This document shows positions 52,601 through 61,009 of a DNA stretch of 64,000 nt, piece by piece (within the stretch, counting starts at the first letter, position 1; each line of letters opens with the position of its first letter). Origin of the DNA: Streptococcus oralis. Its GTDB lineage: Bacteria; Bacillota; Bacilli; Lactobacillales; Streptococcaceae. A program made the position numbers and the translations under genes. The stretch is taken from the NCBI RefSeq assembly GCF_019929345.1, contig NZ_JAHZPJ010000009.1:24054-88053 (forward strand). Reading direction: 5' to 3'. Below the pieces are notes generated by a model, which made no database searches, was not told the DNA's origin, and was given only the letters and a program-made list of their open reading frames with translations.

Positions 52601-53398
52601 GAAGATAAGGTTCCAAACAAGTCTCACTTGTTACGTGACAAAGACGGCAAGCCATTTGTCTATCCTTACTTTATCCATGACTCTTACGACTCTAGTGATG
52701 CTGTCAACAAGTTTGATTGGACCAAGGCTACAGATAGCAAAGCATATCCAGAAAATGTCAAGAGCCGTGACTACATGAAAGGATTGATCGCTCTTCGTCA
52801 GTCTACGGACGCCTTCCGACTCAAGAGTTTACAAGATATCAAAGAGCGCGTCCGACTCATCACTGTCCCAGGCCAAAATGGTGTTGAAAAAGAAGACGTA
52901 GTCATCGGCTACCAAATCACAGCTCCAAACGGCGATGTCTACGCAGTCTTTGTCAATGCGGATGATAAGGCTCGTGAATTTACTCTAGGAACTGCCTTTG
53001 CTCACTTGAGAAAGGCTGAAGTCCTGGCAGATGAAAATCAAGCCGGACCAGTAGGAATCGCTAAACCTCAAGGTCTCGAATGGACTGAAAATGGCTTAAA
53101 ATTGAACGCTCTCACTGCCGTTGTTCTCCGCTTGTCTCAAGGTGGTGCCATTGTCGCTCCAGCTGTGGAAGAAAAACCAGAATTTGATCTTTCTAGCTTG
53201 GAAGTTGAACCAGAACAAGGTCAAGCTCAAAACCTAGCCGCCAATCCTGAAACTCAAGAAACTACTTCAGAGGCTCACTCTCAGAACCTCCTTCCAAACA
53301 CAGGAACCGAGAGCAAATCCCTCCTTGCCCTTGCTGGATTCAGCATCCTTGCCCTTCTCGGACTTGGATGGTTGATGAAAAACAGGAAAAAGAACTAA
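49682..53398 (+). CDS. spuA: Cell-wall-anchored pullulanase (SpuA/PulA)
   Basis: This 1238-residue surface enzyme cleaves alpha-1,6 bonds in pullulan, starch and glycogen. A YSIRK-like signal peptide (KKMIYGIRSLKNGTGSVLIG) precedes a Thr/Glu-rich spacer, two CBM41 alpha-glucan modules (about 145-240 with WTWDDVEKPSENWPNG; 250-350 with LWYWGDVKNPSSGEWPDG), a CBM48 region and a GH13 catalytic domain with nucleophile D789, acid/base E818 and D906. The C-terminus has the sortase motif LPNTG (1204-1208), a hydrophobic segment and NRKKN. The ATG at 49682 is preceded by AAGGAG at 7 bases. It is the only large gene on the plus strand and diverges from rpoB. Confidence 0.96.
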   Translation: MKKIPSQTEKKMIYGIRSLKNGTGSVLIGASIVLLSAAMPTISANENLPQTQENTSAVTKAPTETETSQTQKETPISEQNNANASLVSKKEAPAVETTTVPETPKTEDATTSQANSKEEKVDASTSAPTSDQKPQADTSSEEPIADNHFRIHVKKLPEENKDSQGLWTWDDVEKPSENWPNGAKSFKDAKQDDYGYYLDVKLKNEQAKKVSFLINNTKGDNLTGDRSVERLSPKMNEAWLDENYKVYNYRPQPVGTIRVNYYRTDGNYDKKSLWYWGDVKNPSSGEWPDGTDFTATGKYGRYIDIPLNEAAREFGFLLLDESKKGDDVKIRKEDYKFTDLKNHSQIFLKDDDETIYTNPYYVHDIRMTGAQHVAKSRIESSFSTLVGAKKDDILKHSSITDYQGNKVTITDVEVDEAGKKVTYIGDFSDTQHPYTVNYNSDRFTTRSSWRLKDESYSYDGPLGATLKEDGKRVDLTLWSPSADKVSVVVYDKKDPEKVVGTVALEKGEKGTWKQTLDANSGLGISNYTGYYYHYQIERQGKTVFVLDPYAKSLAAWNSDLAKTDAAHKVAKAAFVDPAKLGPQDLTYGKIRNFKSREDAVIYEAHVRDFTSDPAIAKDLTKPFGTFEAFIEKLDYLKDLGVTHIQLLPVLSYYFVNELKNHERLSAYASSNSNYNWGYDPQNYFSLTGMYSSDPKDPEKRIAEFKNLINEIHKRGMGAILDVVYNHTANVDIFEDIEPNYYHFMDADGTPRTSFGGGRLGTTHYMSKRVLVDSIKYLVETYKVDGFRFDMMGDHDATSIEEAYKAARALNPNLIMLGEGWRTYTGDENTPVQPADQSWMKKTDTVAVFSDDIRNNLKSGYPNEGQPAFITGGKRDINTIFKNLIAQPTNFEADSPGDVIQYIAAHDNLTLFDIIAQSIKKDPSKAENYAEIHRRLRLGNLMILTAQGTPFIHSGQEYGRTKQFLDPAYKTPVPEDKVPNKSHLLRDKDGKPFVYPYFIHDSYDSSDAVNKFDWTKATDSKAYPENVKSRDYMKGLIALRQSTDAFRLKSLQDIKERVRLITVPGQNGVEKEDVVIGYQITAPNGDVYAVFVNADDKAREFTLGTAFAHLRKAEVLADENQAGPVGIAKPQGLEWTENGLKLNALTAVVLRLSQGGAIVAPAVEEKPEFDLSSLEVEPEQGQAQNLAANPETQETTSEAHSQNLLPNTGTESKSLLALAGFSILALLGLGWLMKNRKKN

Positions 53399-53515
53399 TA
53401 CTCAATGAAAATCAAAGAGTAAACTAGAAAGCTAGCTGCAGGCTGCTCAAAGCACAGCTTTGAGGTTGTAGATAAGGCACAGCTGACCTGGCTTAATGAG
53501 ATTTTCGAAGAGTAT
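53398..53515 (-). repeat. Degenerate BOX-like element
   Basis: Starting at the spuA stop codon, the sequence ATACTCAATGAAAATCAAAG and the distal TTTTCGAAGAGTAT match the outer ends of BOX elements in C-to-A orientation on the plus strand, with boxB-like GCTGCTCAAAGCACAGCTTTGAGG inside. The boxA core CGTCAGCGTCGCCTTGCCGTAG is missing or heavily changed. It can fold into a long hairpin after spuA. Confidence 0.65.
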
Positions 53516-53535
53516 ATCCTAGCCCTCCTATAGAG

Positions 53536-53586
53536 AAAACACCCCATGATTAGAAGAATCTTCTAGTCATGGGGTGTTGTTTTTAT
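53536..53586. terminator. Bidirectional terminator between spuA and the ABC operon
   Basis: AACACCCCATGA and TCATGGGGTGTT form a strong stem with an inner AGAAGATTCTTCT palindrome, with T-tracts on both sides (TTTTCTC and TTGTTTTTATG). Confidence 0.8.
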
Positions 53587-53600
53587 GATACACTTATCTA

Positions 53601-54365
53601 TCAAATCATATATTCTACACTATAGGTGGCATCTGATAAGATACGAGCCAGAAACTGTTTGGTTCGTTCTTCTTGTGGACGACTAAAGAAATCGTGGGGA
53701 TTGTTCTCCTCTACGATACGGCCTCCGTCCATGAAAATAACGTGGTTAGCGACATCCCTAGCAAATCCCATCTCATGCGTGACGACCACCATGGTCACAC
53801 CTTCTCCCGCCAACTGTTTCAGAACATCCAAAACATCTCCAACCAACTCAGGGTCTAGTGCAGATGTTGGTTCATCTAGCAAAATGACCTCGGGCTTGAC
53901 GGCAATGGCACGCGCAATTCCTATTCGTTGTTGTTGCCCTCCAGATAGTTGTGAAGGGTAGTAGTCCTTATAAGCAAGTAAACCAACTTTTTCTAAGGCA
54001 GATTCTGCACGTTTGAGCGCTTCTTCCTTGGGAACTTTACGAGCCACGATTAGGCCTTCCAGAATATTTTCCAAAGCAGTTTTATTTGCAAAGAGATTGT
54101 AGTGTTGGAAAACAAAGGCTGTTTTTTGGCGAATTTCTAGAATGTCTTTCTTGCTTAATTTGGCTAAATCATAGGTCTTTCCTGCCAAGGTTAAATGGCC
54201 ACTGTCAGCTTTTTCTAAGTGGTTGAGACAACGGAGAAAGGTTGTTTTCCCCGAACCTGATGGCCCTAAAATAACAACGACATCCCCTTGGTTGACCTGG
54301 AGATTGACATCCTCCAGTACTTGCCTCTCACCAAATGTTTTTGCGATATGTTCTACTTGTAACAT
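53601..54365 (-). CDS. Amino-acid ABC transporter ATP-binding protein
   Basis: This 254-residue ATPase of the polar amino-acid uptake family (GlnQ/HisP type) energises import. Walker A is GPSGSGKTT (33-41), the signature is [15 protein letters not shown] (about 141-155), Walker B is [14 protein letters not shown] and the H-loop is [11 protein letters not shown]. It is the last gene of a four-gene transporter set (substrate-binding protein, two permeases, ATPase), spaced 9, 3 and 32 bases. The operon also contains two uroporphyrinogen-decarboxylase-like genes upstream. Confidence 0.93.
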   Translation of the reverse strand: MLQVEHIAKTFGERQVLEDVNLQVNQGDVVVILGPSGSGKTTFLRCLNHLEKADSGHLTLAGKTYDLAKLSKKDILEIRQKTAFVFQHYNLFANKTALENILEGLIVARKVPKEEALKRAESALEKVGLLAYKDYYPSQLSGGQQQRIGIARAIAVKPEVILLDEPTSALDPELVGDVLDVLKQLAGEGVTMVVVTHEMGFARDVANHVIFMDGGRIVEENNPHDFFSRPQEERTKQFLARILSDATYSVEYMI

Positions 54366-54374
54366 TCTGTCCTC

Positions 54375-55097
54375 CTATACAAAACGCGCGCTAGATGCTT
54401 TTGCTCTCTTTTCTTTTTTCACATAGCCTTTCTCCAGTAGGGAGAAGCCCCACTGAATCAAACCACAGATCAAAATATACTGCAAAAAGATCACAAAATA
54501 AGACTCAAAATACTGGTAGCCGTAGGACGCTTCCACACGAGCAATAGCGGTGATGTCCTTGATGGTCATGACAAAGACCAGGGAGGTCCCTTTGACGATA
54601 TTGATCACCAGATTGGCCAAGTTAGGCAAGGCTGAGCGCAAGGCTTGAGGAAATACAATCCTTAAATAGGCCTGGGTCGTAGTCAGCCCAATCGCATGCG
54701 CTGCCTCTAGTTGTCCCTTGTCCACCGTCAAGATAGCTGAACGCAAAATCTCCGATAAACTCCCGACTGTCATCAAACTATAAATGATAAAGGCATAATA
54801 GAGAGGATCAAGCTTGAAAATATCAAAGTCGCTTCCTATGCTTTTGAAAAATTGATTCAGCAAACTTGGAAACAAACTATAAAAGAAGAGAATCAATAAA
54901 ATCGGAGGAGTCGCTCGGATAAAGGCCAGATAGACTAGAGAAAAACTCCTCACCCCTTGAACCTTGTAAATCTGCCCCAAGGCTAAAAATAGAGCCGGTA
55001 AAAAGCTTAAGACCATAGCCACAATCATGATAATCAAGGTGATTGGCACACCCTTCAAGGTCTCTAGAAAAGTCTTTACAATATAGTCTATATCCAT
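54375..55097 (-). CDS. Amino-acid ABC transporter permease
   Basis: This 240-residue membrane protein has the HisM/GlnP-type permease fold with about five membrane segments. The EAA-loop that touches the ATPase is EAAHAIGLTTTQAYLRIVFPQ (about 132-152). It is one of two distinct permeases that probably form a heterodimer. A basic tail (KKEKRAKASSARFV) ends the protein. The gene is 3 bases after the other permease gene. Confidence 0.92.
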   Translation of the reverse strand: MDIDYIVKTFLETLKGVPITLIIMIVAMVLSFLPALFLALGQIYKVQGVRSFSLVYLAFIRATPPILLILFFYSLFPSLLNQFFKSIGSDFDIFKLDPLYYAFIIYSLMTVGSLSEILRSAILTVDKGQLEAAHAIGLTTTQAYLRIVFPQALRSALPNLANLVINIVKGTSLVFVMTIKDITAIARVEASYGYQYFESYFVIFLQYILICGLIQWGFSLLEKGYVKKEKRAKASSARFV

Positions 55098-55100
55098 TTC

Positions 55101-55793
55101 TTACCTCCCTTTTGTTTCCAAAGACTTCTCAAGCAAACGACTCAAGCTAGAAATAACCAGGGCAATCCCCCAATAAAGAAGTGCAACTGCCGTATAGGTT
55201 TCCAGAGAGTAGTTCCCTAAATTGCGACTGATCAAGAGATTCCCCGCCCCCATAACATCAACGAAACCAATCGTATAAGCCAAAGCAGCATCCCGCATGA
55301 GATTGAGAATAGCAGTCGTTATATTGGGAAGAGCAACTTGAAAAGCTTGGGGGAAAATGATTCTCCAAAAAGTCTGACTTGGAGTCAAACCAATACTAAG
55401 CCCGGCCTCTGTCTGCCCCTTTGGAATAGCTTGATAGGCCGCCTTGAAAACCTCGGCAACAATAGCCGCAAACAAGAGAATCATCGTCAAGAGAACAAAA
55501 ATAGTTTTAGACCAGTTGTTGATATCCAAACCAAGCCACCATTTCAGAAATTCTGGCAAGCCATAAAAGACTAGAAAAAGCAAGACAATCGGCGGTGTAC
55601 AACGAAGGGTAAAGATATAGCCTTTGGAAATCGCTGCAAAACTCTTGTCTTCTCCTACTTGTGCCCAGGCCAAGAGACCTCCAAAAAGGGAACCAAGAAG
55701 AGTGGTAAAAAAGAGAATGGACAAGGTCATAGGAAGTGCCTGCCATAAGGTCGGTAAAAACTGAAAGACCTTGGAAAAATCATAAGAAACCAT
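55101..55793 (-). CDS. Amino-acid ABC transporter permease
   Basis: This 230-residue permease is the second membrane subunit. The EAA-like loop EAGLSIGLTPSQTFWRIIFP lies about residues 130-149, with five hydrophobic segments in all. It is a paralogue of the neighbouring permease and lies between it and the substrate-binding protein gene. The solute is probably a polar amino acid or derivative; which one cannot be read from sequence. Confidence 0.92.
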   Translation of the reverse strand: MVSYDFSKVFQFLPTLWQALPMTLSILFFTTLLGSLFGGLLAWAQVGEDKSFAAISKGYIFTLRCTPPIVLLFLVFYGLPEFLKWWLGLDINNWSKTIFVLLTMILLFAAIVAEVFKAAYQAIPKGQTEAGLSIGLTPSQTFWRIIFPQAFQVALPNITTAILNLMRDAALAYTIGFVDVMGAGNLLISRNLGNYSLETYTAVALLYWGIALVISSLSRLLEKSLETKGR

Positions 55794-55825
55794 GCAAAAC
55801 CCTTTCTAGTCTTGGAATTTCTTGT

Positions 55826-56704
55826 CTAGTCTTTGTCTACGTAACTAAAGACATCTTCTTTAAAGTATTGCTGAGATAGCTTAGCAAGCGTGCCATCTTC
55901 TTTCAACTCTTTGATTGCTTTTTCGTATTCTTTAGCGAATTTCTCACCCTTTTCATCACGGTGAATCAAGGGATAAGTTGGAATACCTTTATATGGGAAC
56001 CAGCTGAGTTTATCCGCATATTGGTGGTAAGGGCCATCTTCTGCGGTAACTGCTTTTTCAAAGGACAGTTTGATATCAAAGAAGGCATCATAACGTCCTT
56101 CTAAGACCCAGGCATAGGCATCTGCCACTTTAAAGGATTCAGCTGCTGTTAGCTCAATCGGTGCGTCCTGATGTTTTTCATTGTAGCTGGTGATGACATT
56201 CCATTGAGCATTCTGTGGAGAGATGGGAACCAATTTCCCTTTATTCTTAGCAAAGTCATCAATGGTTTTGTATTTCTGTTCATCTTCTTTTCTGACAGTA
56301 AATCCGATAATGCTCGCTCCCACTGGTTCAGATGGAATGACAAACTTTTTAGCTCGTTCATCTGTGTACCAGGCTCCCTTAGTTCCGATGTCATACTTGC
56401 CTGATTCCAGACCAATCAAGAGGTCGTCATCACTGGTACCCGTATATTCAAATTGATAGTTTGCCAACTTCTCATCAACAGCCTTCAAAACAGCTACTTC
56501 ATAACCATCTGATTCCCCTTTTTCATTGACAAAGTCATAAGGTACGTAGTTTTGTGTATGGGCAACCTTCAAGGTTATGACTTCAGCAGACGAAGCCGCT
56601 TCTCCCTCCTTGAATGGAGCGCCAGCTAAACTTCTCCCGATAATCGTTGCCCCAATTACTGCAACAACTGCTACACCACCGATAATCCATGCTTTTTTAC
56701 TCAT
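55826..56704 (-). CDS. ABC transporter substrate-binding protein with uncleaved-type N-terminus
   Basis: This 292-residue protein is a family-3 solute-binding protein for amino acids: LKVAHTQNYVPYDFVNEKG at the start of the domain and YDIGTKGAWYTDERAKKFVI in the ligand region. The N-terminus (MSKKAWIIGGVAVVAVIGAT) is hydrophobic but has no lipobox cysteine, so it is probably membrane-anchored by the signal segment and not lipid-modified, unusual for streptococci. It lies 11 bases after a UroD-like gene, so uptake and that enzyme are linked. Its ligand is unknown. Confidence 0.88.
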   Translation of the reverse strand: MSKKAWIIGGVAVVAVIGATIIGRSLAGAPFKEGEAASSAEVITLKVAHTQNYVPYDFVNEKGESDGYEVAVLKAVDEKLANYQFEYTGTSDDDLLIGLESGKYDIGTKGAWYTDERAKKFVIPSEPVGASIIGFTVRKEDEQKYKTIDDFAKNKGKLVPISPQNAQWNVITSYNEKHQDAPIELTAAESFKVADAYAWVLEGRYDAFFDIKLSFEKAVTAEDGPYHQYADKLSWFPYKGIPTYPLIHRDEKGEKFAKEYEKAIKELKEDGTLAKLSQQYFKEDVFSYVDKD

Positions 56705-56715
56705 CTTTTTCTCCT

Positions 56716-57714
56716 TTAGTTTTCAAGCGCTTCTCTCACCCACTGGATACGTTCAACTGCGATATCACTTGGAATGGTGCAATCTGCCCCAAGTACCAAG
56801 CCCTGTTCCCCAGCTTCTGCAACTAGTTTCTTTGCCTCAGCCTGAATGGCATCCTTGCTACCAGTATACAGCAAGCCTGTCTTGCCATTTTCGAATCCTC
56901 CAAGAACCGTACGTCCCTTGAAAATCTCACGACCTTCCTTGAGAGTGATTCCCTCTGGTCCTACAGCCCAGTTAAAGACTTGGGCTGGATAGTCTGCAAA
57001 AAGGTGAATATCATTTCGCGCCCCCTCGTAGCCACAGATATGAAGAACAGTAACACCACCAACAGAACTAGCTGCTCCCAGAACAGTTATCTCGTTAGGT
57101 GCAATGACAGCTTGATACTCTGCTGCCGACACTCGTTGATCTTGGATACTCTGCACGCTGAGGTAGATTCCATCAGCACCAGCCTCTTCGATGACAGCTC
57201 GACTGAGACTCGCAATATCCTCTGCAATCACATCCAACACTTTCTTCAGAGCTTCAGGATCTTCTACCAGAAAGTCCGCAATAAGGTCATCCCCGCCAGA
57301 CACTTCCCCAAGCAACCACTTGAGATAGGTCACAGGAGCAAAAATATTGTAAATCGCAACGATATCTTCTGTAAATTCTTGCTTGATTTTCTTAACCAAG
57401 TCCACCTGCTCTTTTATCCAAGCGTGATCTGGTCCGAGTGGTTGAATGGCCGCCAATTCTTGAAGTGATTTTCCTTTGGCAATCGCTGGATTTGGATAAG
57501 CAAAGTACCCATCGCTCATGAGTTTGATAAAGTCTGGCTGAACTTCTCGGATAAAGCGCTTATGGCCCTCAATATTCTTCTCGATAATGGCTGGATTTGA
57601 GAATCCGTGTAGCCATTCGTCTTCGGATGTGAAATGATGCCAAAAACCAACTGGCACACGATCAACCTTTTCACCTCTAAATGCTTTTAAAACCCATTCT
57701 TTTTTTTCTGACAT
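56716..57714 (-). CDS. Uroporphyrinogen-decarboxylase-superfamily protein, probable methyltransferase
   Basis: This 332-residue protein has the UroD/CobE-type TIM barrel (SEKKEWVLKAFRGEKVDRVP, then PVGFWHHF). It has LHICGYEG and later LGADCTIP, spaced HxC-X84-C, the arrangement that binds zinc in the MtaA/MtbA/CmuA methyltransferases of the same superfamily. Streptococci have no haem pathway, so uroporphyrinogen decarboxylation is unlikely. It is a paralogue of the protein encoded at 57932-58936 and is followed by an amino-acid ABC importer. I infer a role in handling a methylated compound brought in by the importer. Confidence 0.8.
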   Translation of the reverse strand: MSEKKEWVLKAFRGEKVDRVPVGFWHHFTSEDEWLHGFSNPAIIEKNIEGHKRFIREVQPDFIKLMSDGYFAYPNPAIAKGKSLQELAAIQPLGPDHAWIKEQVDLVKKIKQEFTEDIVAIYNIFAPVTYLKWLLGEVSGGDDLIADFLVEDPEALKKVLDVIAEDIASLSRAVIEEAGADGIYLSVQSIQDQRVSAAEYQAVIAPNEITVLGAASSVGGVTVLHICGYEGARNDIHLFADYPAQVFNWAVGPEGITLKEGREIFKGRTVLGGFENGKTGLLYTGSKDAIQAEAKKLVAEAGEQGLVLGADCTIPSDIAVERIQWVREALEN

Positions 57715-57716
57715 TC

Positions 57717-57920
57717 TTATTCTCCATTTCTTACTTTTTCAACTAATAAACTGCTTGCGATATCATTCGAGCGTAAAAAGGGGAGACTGGACTTGGAAAA
57801 ATCCTGAACTCCACGACATCTCTCTCCATTTTTGCAGTGCCCATTTTTTACGACGCTTATGGCAACCAAAGCCAGCAAACCGACAACTGCAATGAATATG
57901 CCCCATCTTTTACTTTTCAT
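57717..57920 (-). CDS. Small single-segment membrane protein in the UroD-like operon
   Basis: This 67-residue frame has one hydrophobic segment (KRWGIFIAVVGLLALVAISV) followed by a cysteine-containing segment GHCKNGERC and a tail without recognisable motifs. AAAAGGAGGAGCT precedes the ATG, so translation is likely. It lies between the two UroD-like genes, 11 bases after one and 2 bases before the other. No family is recognised. The CxxxxxC pair could bind metal or form a disulphide; this is speculation. Confidence 0.65.
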   Translation of the reverse strand: MKSKRWGIFIAVVGLLALVAISVVKNGHCKNGERCRGVQDFSKSSLPFLRSNDIASSLLVEKVRNGE

Positions 57921-57931
57921 AGCTCCTCCTT

Positions 57932-58936
57932 TTAGAGAACAGCTGCCTGCCGAATCCAGTCCAACCTCTCTAAGTCAAAGTCATCTGGAACAGTACAGTC
58001 AGCTCCCAGAAGAACGCCTTTACTACCCGCTTCAGCCAGCAACCGTCTTGTTTCATTTTGCAATTCCGCCTTGGAACCGTGATAAAGCAAGCTTTTCTTG
58101 CCATTTTCAAATCCACCTAAAACGGCCTTGCCTGGAAATAACTCTTGCCCCTGTGTCAAACTAACATCCTCATGATGAGTCGCCCAGTTGACCACTTGAG
58201 CTGGATAGTCCTTAAATATCGTCACATCATTGCTCGCACCTTCAAAACCACAGATATGGAGGATATTGGTCCCACCAACCTGATTGGCTGCCTCCAAAAT
58301 CGCTATATTGCTCGGTTCGATGTAGATTTGATATAGTGCTGGTGTGATGCGCTCATCTTGAATTTCCTGGGTACTGAGATAAATCCCATCGACCCCACCT
58401 TGCTGGATGATTTTCTGAGTTAGGATAGCAATATCTCCTGCAATCACATCTAGAATCGCTCTGAATTGCTCAGGGTTTTCTAGCAATAGATCAGCCACTT
58501 CCCTATCTCCTCGAGAAGTTTCTGTACGGAACCAGCGCCTGAGGTAGGAGATAGGCGAAAAGATATTGTAGAAAGAAGCAATCTCTTCGGTAAAGGTCTC
58601 TCGAATCGCTTGTACCACTTCCACCTGTTGCTGAATCCATGGGTGTTCCTCACCAATCGACTCAATAGAAGCCAACTCCTGAATGCTTGCGATCTTAGGA
58701 CTATGGACATTACTTGGATAAAGGAAAAAACCGTCGCTCATAATTTTGACAAAATCAGGATGAATCCTTTCCACATAGTTGCGATGCCCATCAACACTTT
58801 TTTGAAAGATACGTGGATTGTTTAATCCCTGCCCCTTTTCTTCGAGTGTTACAAAATGAAACCAAAATCCCACAGGAACTCTTTCCACTTCATCGCCTCG
58901 AATCGCTCTAAAGACTAGATCTCTTTTACTTGCCAT
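57932..58936 (-). CDS. Uroporphyrinogen-decarboxylase-superfamily protein, probable methyltransferase
   Basis: This 334-residue protein is clearly related to the one at 56716-57714: it starts MASKRDLVFRAIRGDEVERV and shares GFWFHF, ILHICGFEG, GGFENGKKSLLYHGSKAELQ and LGADCTVP. The HxC-X84-C spacing is identical, which indicates a conserved metal site and selection on function in both copies. It is the first gene of the operon. Two paralogues plus an importer suggest two steps or a heteromeric enzyme; the reaction is unknown. Confidence 0.8.
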   Translation of the reverse strand: MASKRDLVFRAIRGDEVERVPVGFWFHFVTLEEKGQGLNNPRIFQKSVDGHRNYVERIHPDFVKIMSDGFFLYPSNVHSPKIASIQELASIESIGEEHPWIQQQVEVVQAIRETFTEEIASFYNIFSPISYLRRWFRTETSRGDREVADLLLENPEQFRAILDVIAGDIAILTQKIIQQGGVDGIYLSTQEIQDERITPALYQIYIEPSNIAILEAANQVGGTNILHICGFEGASNDVTIFKDYPAQVVNWATHHEDVSLTQGQELFPGKAVLGGFENGKKSLLYHGSKAELQNETRRLLAEAGSKGVLLGADCTVPDDFDLERLDWIRQAAVL

Positions 58937-58965
58937 ACCTTTCTCCTTCCATTTGGATTGAAACT

Positions 58966-58995
58966 ATCTTACCATTCCTTTTTTCCTTTTCCCAA
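58966..58995 (-). promoter_or_regulatory. Possible promoter of the UroD-like/ABC operon
   Basis: TTGGGA at 58995-58990 and TAAGAT at 58971-58966 on the minus strand are separated by 18 bases, 30 bases before the start codon. The match is weak. Confidence 0.35.
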
Positions 58996-59042
58996 TATAT
59001 ATTGACTATCGACTTGATTGGGAATTTTTATATCTATAAAGA

Positions 59043-59088
59043 AAAACACCTTAGAAATCCCTTTAAATCAGATTTTCTAAGGTGTTTA
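59043..59088 (-). terminator. Terminator of glmS
   Basis: AACACCTTAGAAA and TTTCTAAGGTGTT (with small bulges) pair and are followed by a T-tract on the minus strand, about 75 bases after the glmS stop codon. Confidence 0.7.
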
Positions 59089-59164
59089 TACTCATTGTTT
59101 TCAAATGATGTTCTCTACGATATGAAATTTTTATAAGCTTGATAAGAATTATTTATACTCAGTC

Positions 59165-60973
59165 TTATTCCACAGTTACTGACTTAGCAAGGTTACGTGG
59201 TTTGTCCACATCAAGGCCACGGTGGAGTGTTGCAAAGTAAGCGACTAATTGCGTTGGTACGACCATTGAGATTGGTGAGAGGTAAGGGTGGACGGTCGTA
59301 AGGACGATATCATCGGTCTCTTTAGCAACATTTTCTTCTGCGATAGTGAGAACCTTGGCACCACGAGCTGCGACCTCTTGGATATTTCCACGAGTGTGGT
59401 TGGCAAGGACTGGATCTGACAGGAGGGCCAAGACAGGCGTTCCTTCTTCAATCAAGGCAATCGTTCCATGCTTGAGTTCTCCTGCCGCAAAGCCTTCACA
59501 CTGGATGTAAGAAATCTCTTTGAGTTTGAGACTAGCTTCCATGGCTACGTAGTAGTCTTGACCACGTCCGATGTAAAAGGCGTTGCGAGTTGTTTCAAGA
59601 AGCTCACGAACCTTGGCATCAATAGTTTCTTTCTCAGAAAGAGTTGATTCGATAGACTGAGCCACGATAGACAACTCACGAATCAGATCAAAGGCTTGTG
59701 CTTTAGCATTGCCATTTGCTTCACCGACTGCTTTTGCAAGGAAGGCAAGGGCTGCAATTTGCGCTGTATAAGCCTTAGTTGATGCCACGGCGATTTCAGG
59801 ACCCGCGTGAAGGAGCATGGTATGGTTGGCTTCACGTGAAAGAGTCGAACCTGGCACGTTTGTAACCGTTAAGCTCGGAATCCCCATTTCATTGGCCTTG
59901 ACCAAAACTTGACGGCTATCAGCTGTTTCACCAGACTGGCTGATAAAGATGAAGAGTGGTTTTTTGCTGAGAAGTGGCATACCGTAGCCCCACTCAGATG
60001 AAATTCCAAGTTCAACTGGCGTATCCGTCAATTCTTCCAACATCTTCTTAGAAGCAAATCCTGCGTGGTAAGACGTTCCAGCCGCAAGGATGTAGATGCG
60101 GTCAGCGTCTTGAACAGCCTTGATGATAGCTGGATCAACCACTACTTGACCCGCCTCATCTGTGTAGGCTTGGATGAGTTTACGCATCACCGTTGGTTGC
60201 TCGTCGATTTCCTTGAGCATGTAGTAAGGATAAGTTCCCTTACCGATATCTGACAAGTCGAGCTCAGCAGTATAGCTAGCACGCTCACGACTGTTGCCGT
60301 CATAATCTTGAACTTCGACACTATCAGCTTTGACGATTACCAACTCTTGGTCATGAATTTCCATGTATTGGTTAGTCTCACGAATCATAGCCATAGCATC
60401 TGAGCAGACCATGTTGTAGCCATTTCCAAGACCAATCAAAAGTGGTGATTTATTTTTCGCCACATAGATGACATCTGGATTTTCAGAGTCAATCAAGGCA
60501 AAGGCATAAGAACCACGAATGATGTGAAGGGCTTTTTTGAAGGCTTCAAGCACTGAGAAACCATCTTCTTCAACAAATTTACCAATCAAGTGAACGGCGA
60601 TTTCTGTATCTGTTTGCCCCTTGAAGTGGTGACCTGAAAGGTATTCTTCCTTGATCTCAAGGTAGTTTTCAATCACCCCATTGTGCACCAAGACAAAACG
60701 TCCAGTCTCAGAGCGGTGTGGGTGAGCATTGTCCTCAGTTGGTTTCCCGTGAGTCGCCCAACGCGTATGTCCGATACCAGTTGTTCCCTCAACACCAGCT
60801 GTCTTAGCAGACAATTCAGCGATACGGCCAACAGCCTTGACTAGATGATTTTCAGCACCACCTAGGACAAAAATCCCCGCAGAATCATAGCCACGGTATT
60901 CAAGCTTTTCAAGCCCTTGAATCAAAATATCAGTTGCGTTTGTGTTTCCAACAACACCGACAATTCCACACAT
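59165..60973 (-). CDS. glmS: Glucosamine-6-phosphate synthase
   Basis: This 602-residue enzyme makes glucosamine-6-phosphate from fructose-6-phosphate and glutamine, the first step to peptidoglycan amino sugars. Nucleophile C2 follows the start methionine (MCGIVGVVG), and GHTRWATHG is the glutaminase core (about 75-83). Two SIS domains follow (about 285-420 with AAGTSYHAG and [10 protein letters not shown]; 455-590) and the tail is [13 protein letters not shown]. No glmS ribozyme is apparent in the leader; instead two AATTGGTATAGT operators flank the promoter. Confidence 0.97.
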   Translation of the reverse strand: MCGIVGVVGNTNATDILIQGLEKLEYRGYDSAGIFVLGGAENHLVKAVGRIAELSAKTAGVEGTTGIGHTRWATHGKPTEDNAHPHRSETGRFVLVHNGVIENYLEIKEEYLSGHHFKGQTDTEIAVHLIGKFVEEDGFSVLEAFKKALHIIRGSYAFALIDSENPDVIYVAKNKSPLLIGLGNGYNMVCSDAMAMIRETNQYMEIHDQELVIVKADSVEVQDYDGNSRERASYTAELDLSDIGKGTYPYYMLKEIDEQPTVMRKLIQAYTDEAGQVVVDPAIIKAVQDADRIYILAAGTSYHAGFASKKMLEELTDTPVELGISSEWGYGMPLLSKKPLFIFISQSGETADSRQVLVKANEMGIPSLTVTNVPGSTLSREANHTMLLHAGPEIAVASTKAYTAQIAALAFLAKAVGEANGNAKAQAFDLIRELSIVAQSIESTLSEKETIDAKVRELLETTRNAFYIGRGQDYYVAMEASLKLKEISYIQCEGFAAGELKHGTIALIEEGTPVLALLSDPVLANHTRGNIQEVAARGAKVLTIAEENVAKETDDIVLTTVHPYLSPISMVVPTQLVAYFATLHRGLDVDKPRNLAKSVTVE

Positions 60974-61009
60974 AGTATATACGACACAGACCAGCTGTGC
61001 TTTCCCCTT

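Noticed and set aside
56716..58936. Genuine uroporphyrinogen decarboxylase (HemE) genes
   Set aside because: Streptococci lack haem synthesis, no other hem gene is nearby, and the HxC-C pattern points to the methyltransferase branch.
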